This document shows positions 63,317 to 64,000 of a DNA stretch of 64,000 nucleotides, in pieces; position 1 is the first letter of the stretch, and the number at the start of each line of letters is the position of its first letter. Source of the DNA: a virus; the IMG/VR virus record IMGVR_UViG_3300037117_000082, positions 51,041-115,040 of that record; one strand, written 5' to 3'. Below the pieces are notes generated by a model. That model worked only from the letters and a program-made list of their open reading frames with translations, made no database searches and was not told the origin of the DNA. Position numbers and translations under genes: made by a program.

Positions 63317-63578
63317 GCGAGCCGCACTTAGGGCAGTCGAGACTCCAGACCTGCCAGCGCCGCCCCCCGCAGGGCACGCACACCCGCCCCTTCCTGGTGC
63401 CGATCACGGTCCCCGGATCAACGGTGATCATCCCGATGGACGTGTGAGCGGACTGCCGGAGCCTCGCGGCGTGCTCGTCGGAGACCTCAACGGAGGTACC
63501 GGGCTTCGCGTCGTAGCGGGAGCCATCTGCGCTCGTAAATCCGCCGCAACCAGGCGGAAGCTGTATCTTCTTGGACAT
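63300..63578 (-). CDS. Small late protein with zinc-type end
   Basis: 92 residues from the ATG at 63578 after GAGAGGGG. PPGCGGFTSADGSRYDAKPGTSVEVSDEHAARLRQSAHTSIGM resembles a small head-decoration or adaptor protein; CPKCG near the end. Overlaps the plus-strand gene by 17 bases. Confidence 0.55.
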   Translation of the reverse strand: MSKKIQLPPGCGGFTSADGSRYDAKPGTSVEVSDEHAARLRQSAHTSIGMITVDPGTVIGTRKGRVCVPCGGRRWQVWSLDCPKCGSPTEPE

Positions 63579-63589
63579 CGCCGCCCCTC

Positions 63590-64000
63590 TCAGGTGATGT
63601 AGTTGGTGCGGCCGGTGCGCTTGTGGTCCCAGTAGTGGACTGCCACGGCGCCGGGCGGGGGAACCCACGAGGGTGTCAGCAGCCCCAGCTCGGTGGAGTG
63701 CACCGGGTTGAACGTCTCGCGGGGGAAGGCGTGCAGGACACCCGGACGGGCTGCCATCGCCTCGCCCATCAGCGCGTTCCCGGTCGCGTCGGGGATGATG
63801 CCGTTGCCCTCGGCCTTCATCCGCCAGTACCGCGCTGGCAGGAGGCCGGTGACCACGGACTCCCAGAACGGGTGCCCGGCCGGCCCGCCGAACGCGGCGT
63901 TGACGACCCCGCGCCACTCCTCATCGCTCTCCCACGACGCCCACGGCTGCCGGGTAAGGACATCGCCGAGGAGGGACAGCGGGCGCAGGGGCCGGATGTC
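63590..64000 (-). CDS. C-terminal part of a late (head-region) protein
   Basis: 137 codons of a longer frame, open to the window edge; upstream part outside. SWESDEEWRGVVNAAFGG..GHPFWESVVTGLLPARYWRMKAEGNGIIPDATGNALMGEAMAARPGVLHAF..VHYWDHKRTGRTNYIT. Probably a virion protein of the head module; not confidently assigned. Confidence 0.55.
   Translation of the reverse strand, partial: DIRPLRPLSLLGDVLTRQPWASWESDEEWRGVVNAAFGGPAGHPFWESVVTGLLPARYWRMKAEGNGIIPDATGNALMGEAMAARPGVLHAFPRETFNPVHSTELGLLTPSWVPPPGAVAVHYWDHKRTGRTNYIT

Noticed and set aside
1-64000. CRISPR array
   Set aside because: No run of regularly spaced repeats with unique spacers was seen; the repeats found are 2-5 copies and directly adjacent or operator-like.

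Overview
The window is a stretch of a temperate actinobacteriophage (siphovirus type), either as a circular/virion genome or a prophage. The DNA is GC-rich throughout, GTG and TTG starts are common, and several genes have a -10 hexamer about 6 bases before the start codon, the pattern of leaderless mRNAs common in Actinobacteria. The host is probably an actinomycete; the genus cannot be fixed from sequence alone. Terminase, portal and the start of the head module are not in the window, and both end genes are cut.

Layout. 0-2.3 kb: a short leftward operon with a CHC2-type zinc-finger gene, then a gene-free stretch packed with hairpins. 2.3-4.8 kb: small rightward genes, a structured non-coding element, and a divergent repressor/Cro-like pair (3987-4740). 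4.8-24.2 kb: a tightly coupled rightward early operon (most genes overlap by 4 bases, ATGA or GTGA) with recombination (ERF annealing protein, RusA-like resolvase), DNA modification (two methyltransferases), a SpoU-type RNA methyltransferase, a DUF5131 protein, and a replication block (initiator with internal iterons, loader-like protein, DnaB helicase). 24.2-25.3 kb: a leftward interruption with a second CHC2-finger gene. 25.3-36.7 kb: about 35 mostly tiny rightward accessory genes, plus a secreted DUF4232 protein, DUF4326 and SLOG/DUF2493 proteins, HTH regulators and a metallophosphoesterase.

36.8-39.7 kb: the integration module (HNH-like gene, excisionase, regulator, tyrosine integrase) with a candidate attP, followed by a secreted cargo protein. 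40.4-64 kb: late genes on the minus strand, read right to left: head-tail connection, tail tube, tail chaperones joined by a -1 frameshift (CCCAAAC plus stem-loop), tape measure, a very large glycine-rich tail protein, minor tail proteins, small membrane proteins and an amidase endolysin. Plus-strand insertions interrupt this late operon: an HNH endonuclease, an RHH+TnpB element with a guide-RNA-like 3' end, an initiator-like tRNA-Met(CAU), and small zinc-ribbon genes.

Points of most interest: the duplicated CHC2-finger locus with three inverted repeats each time; iterons inside the replication gene; the RHH+TnpB unit; the initiator-like tRNA in a genome with leaderless genes; an 8-cysteine, 44-residue peptide next to a DUF5131 protein; and a compact structured RNA element near 3.6 kb. 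Function calls come from motif recognition only; no database search was possible.
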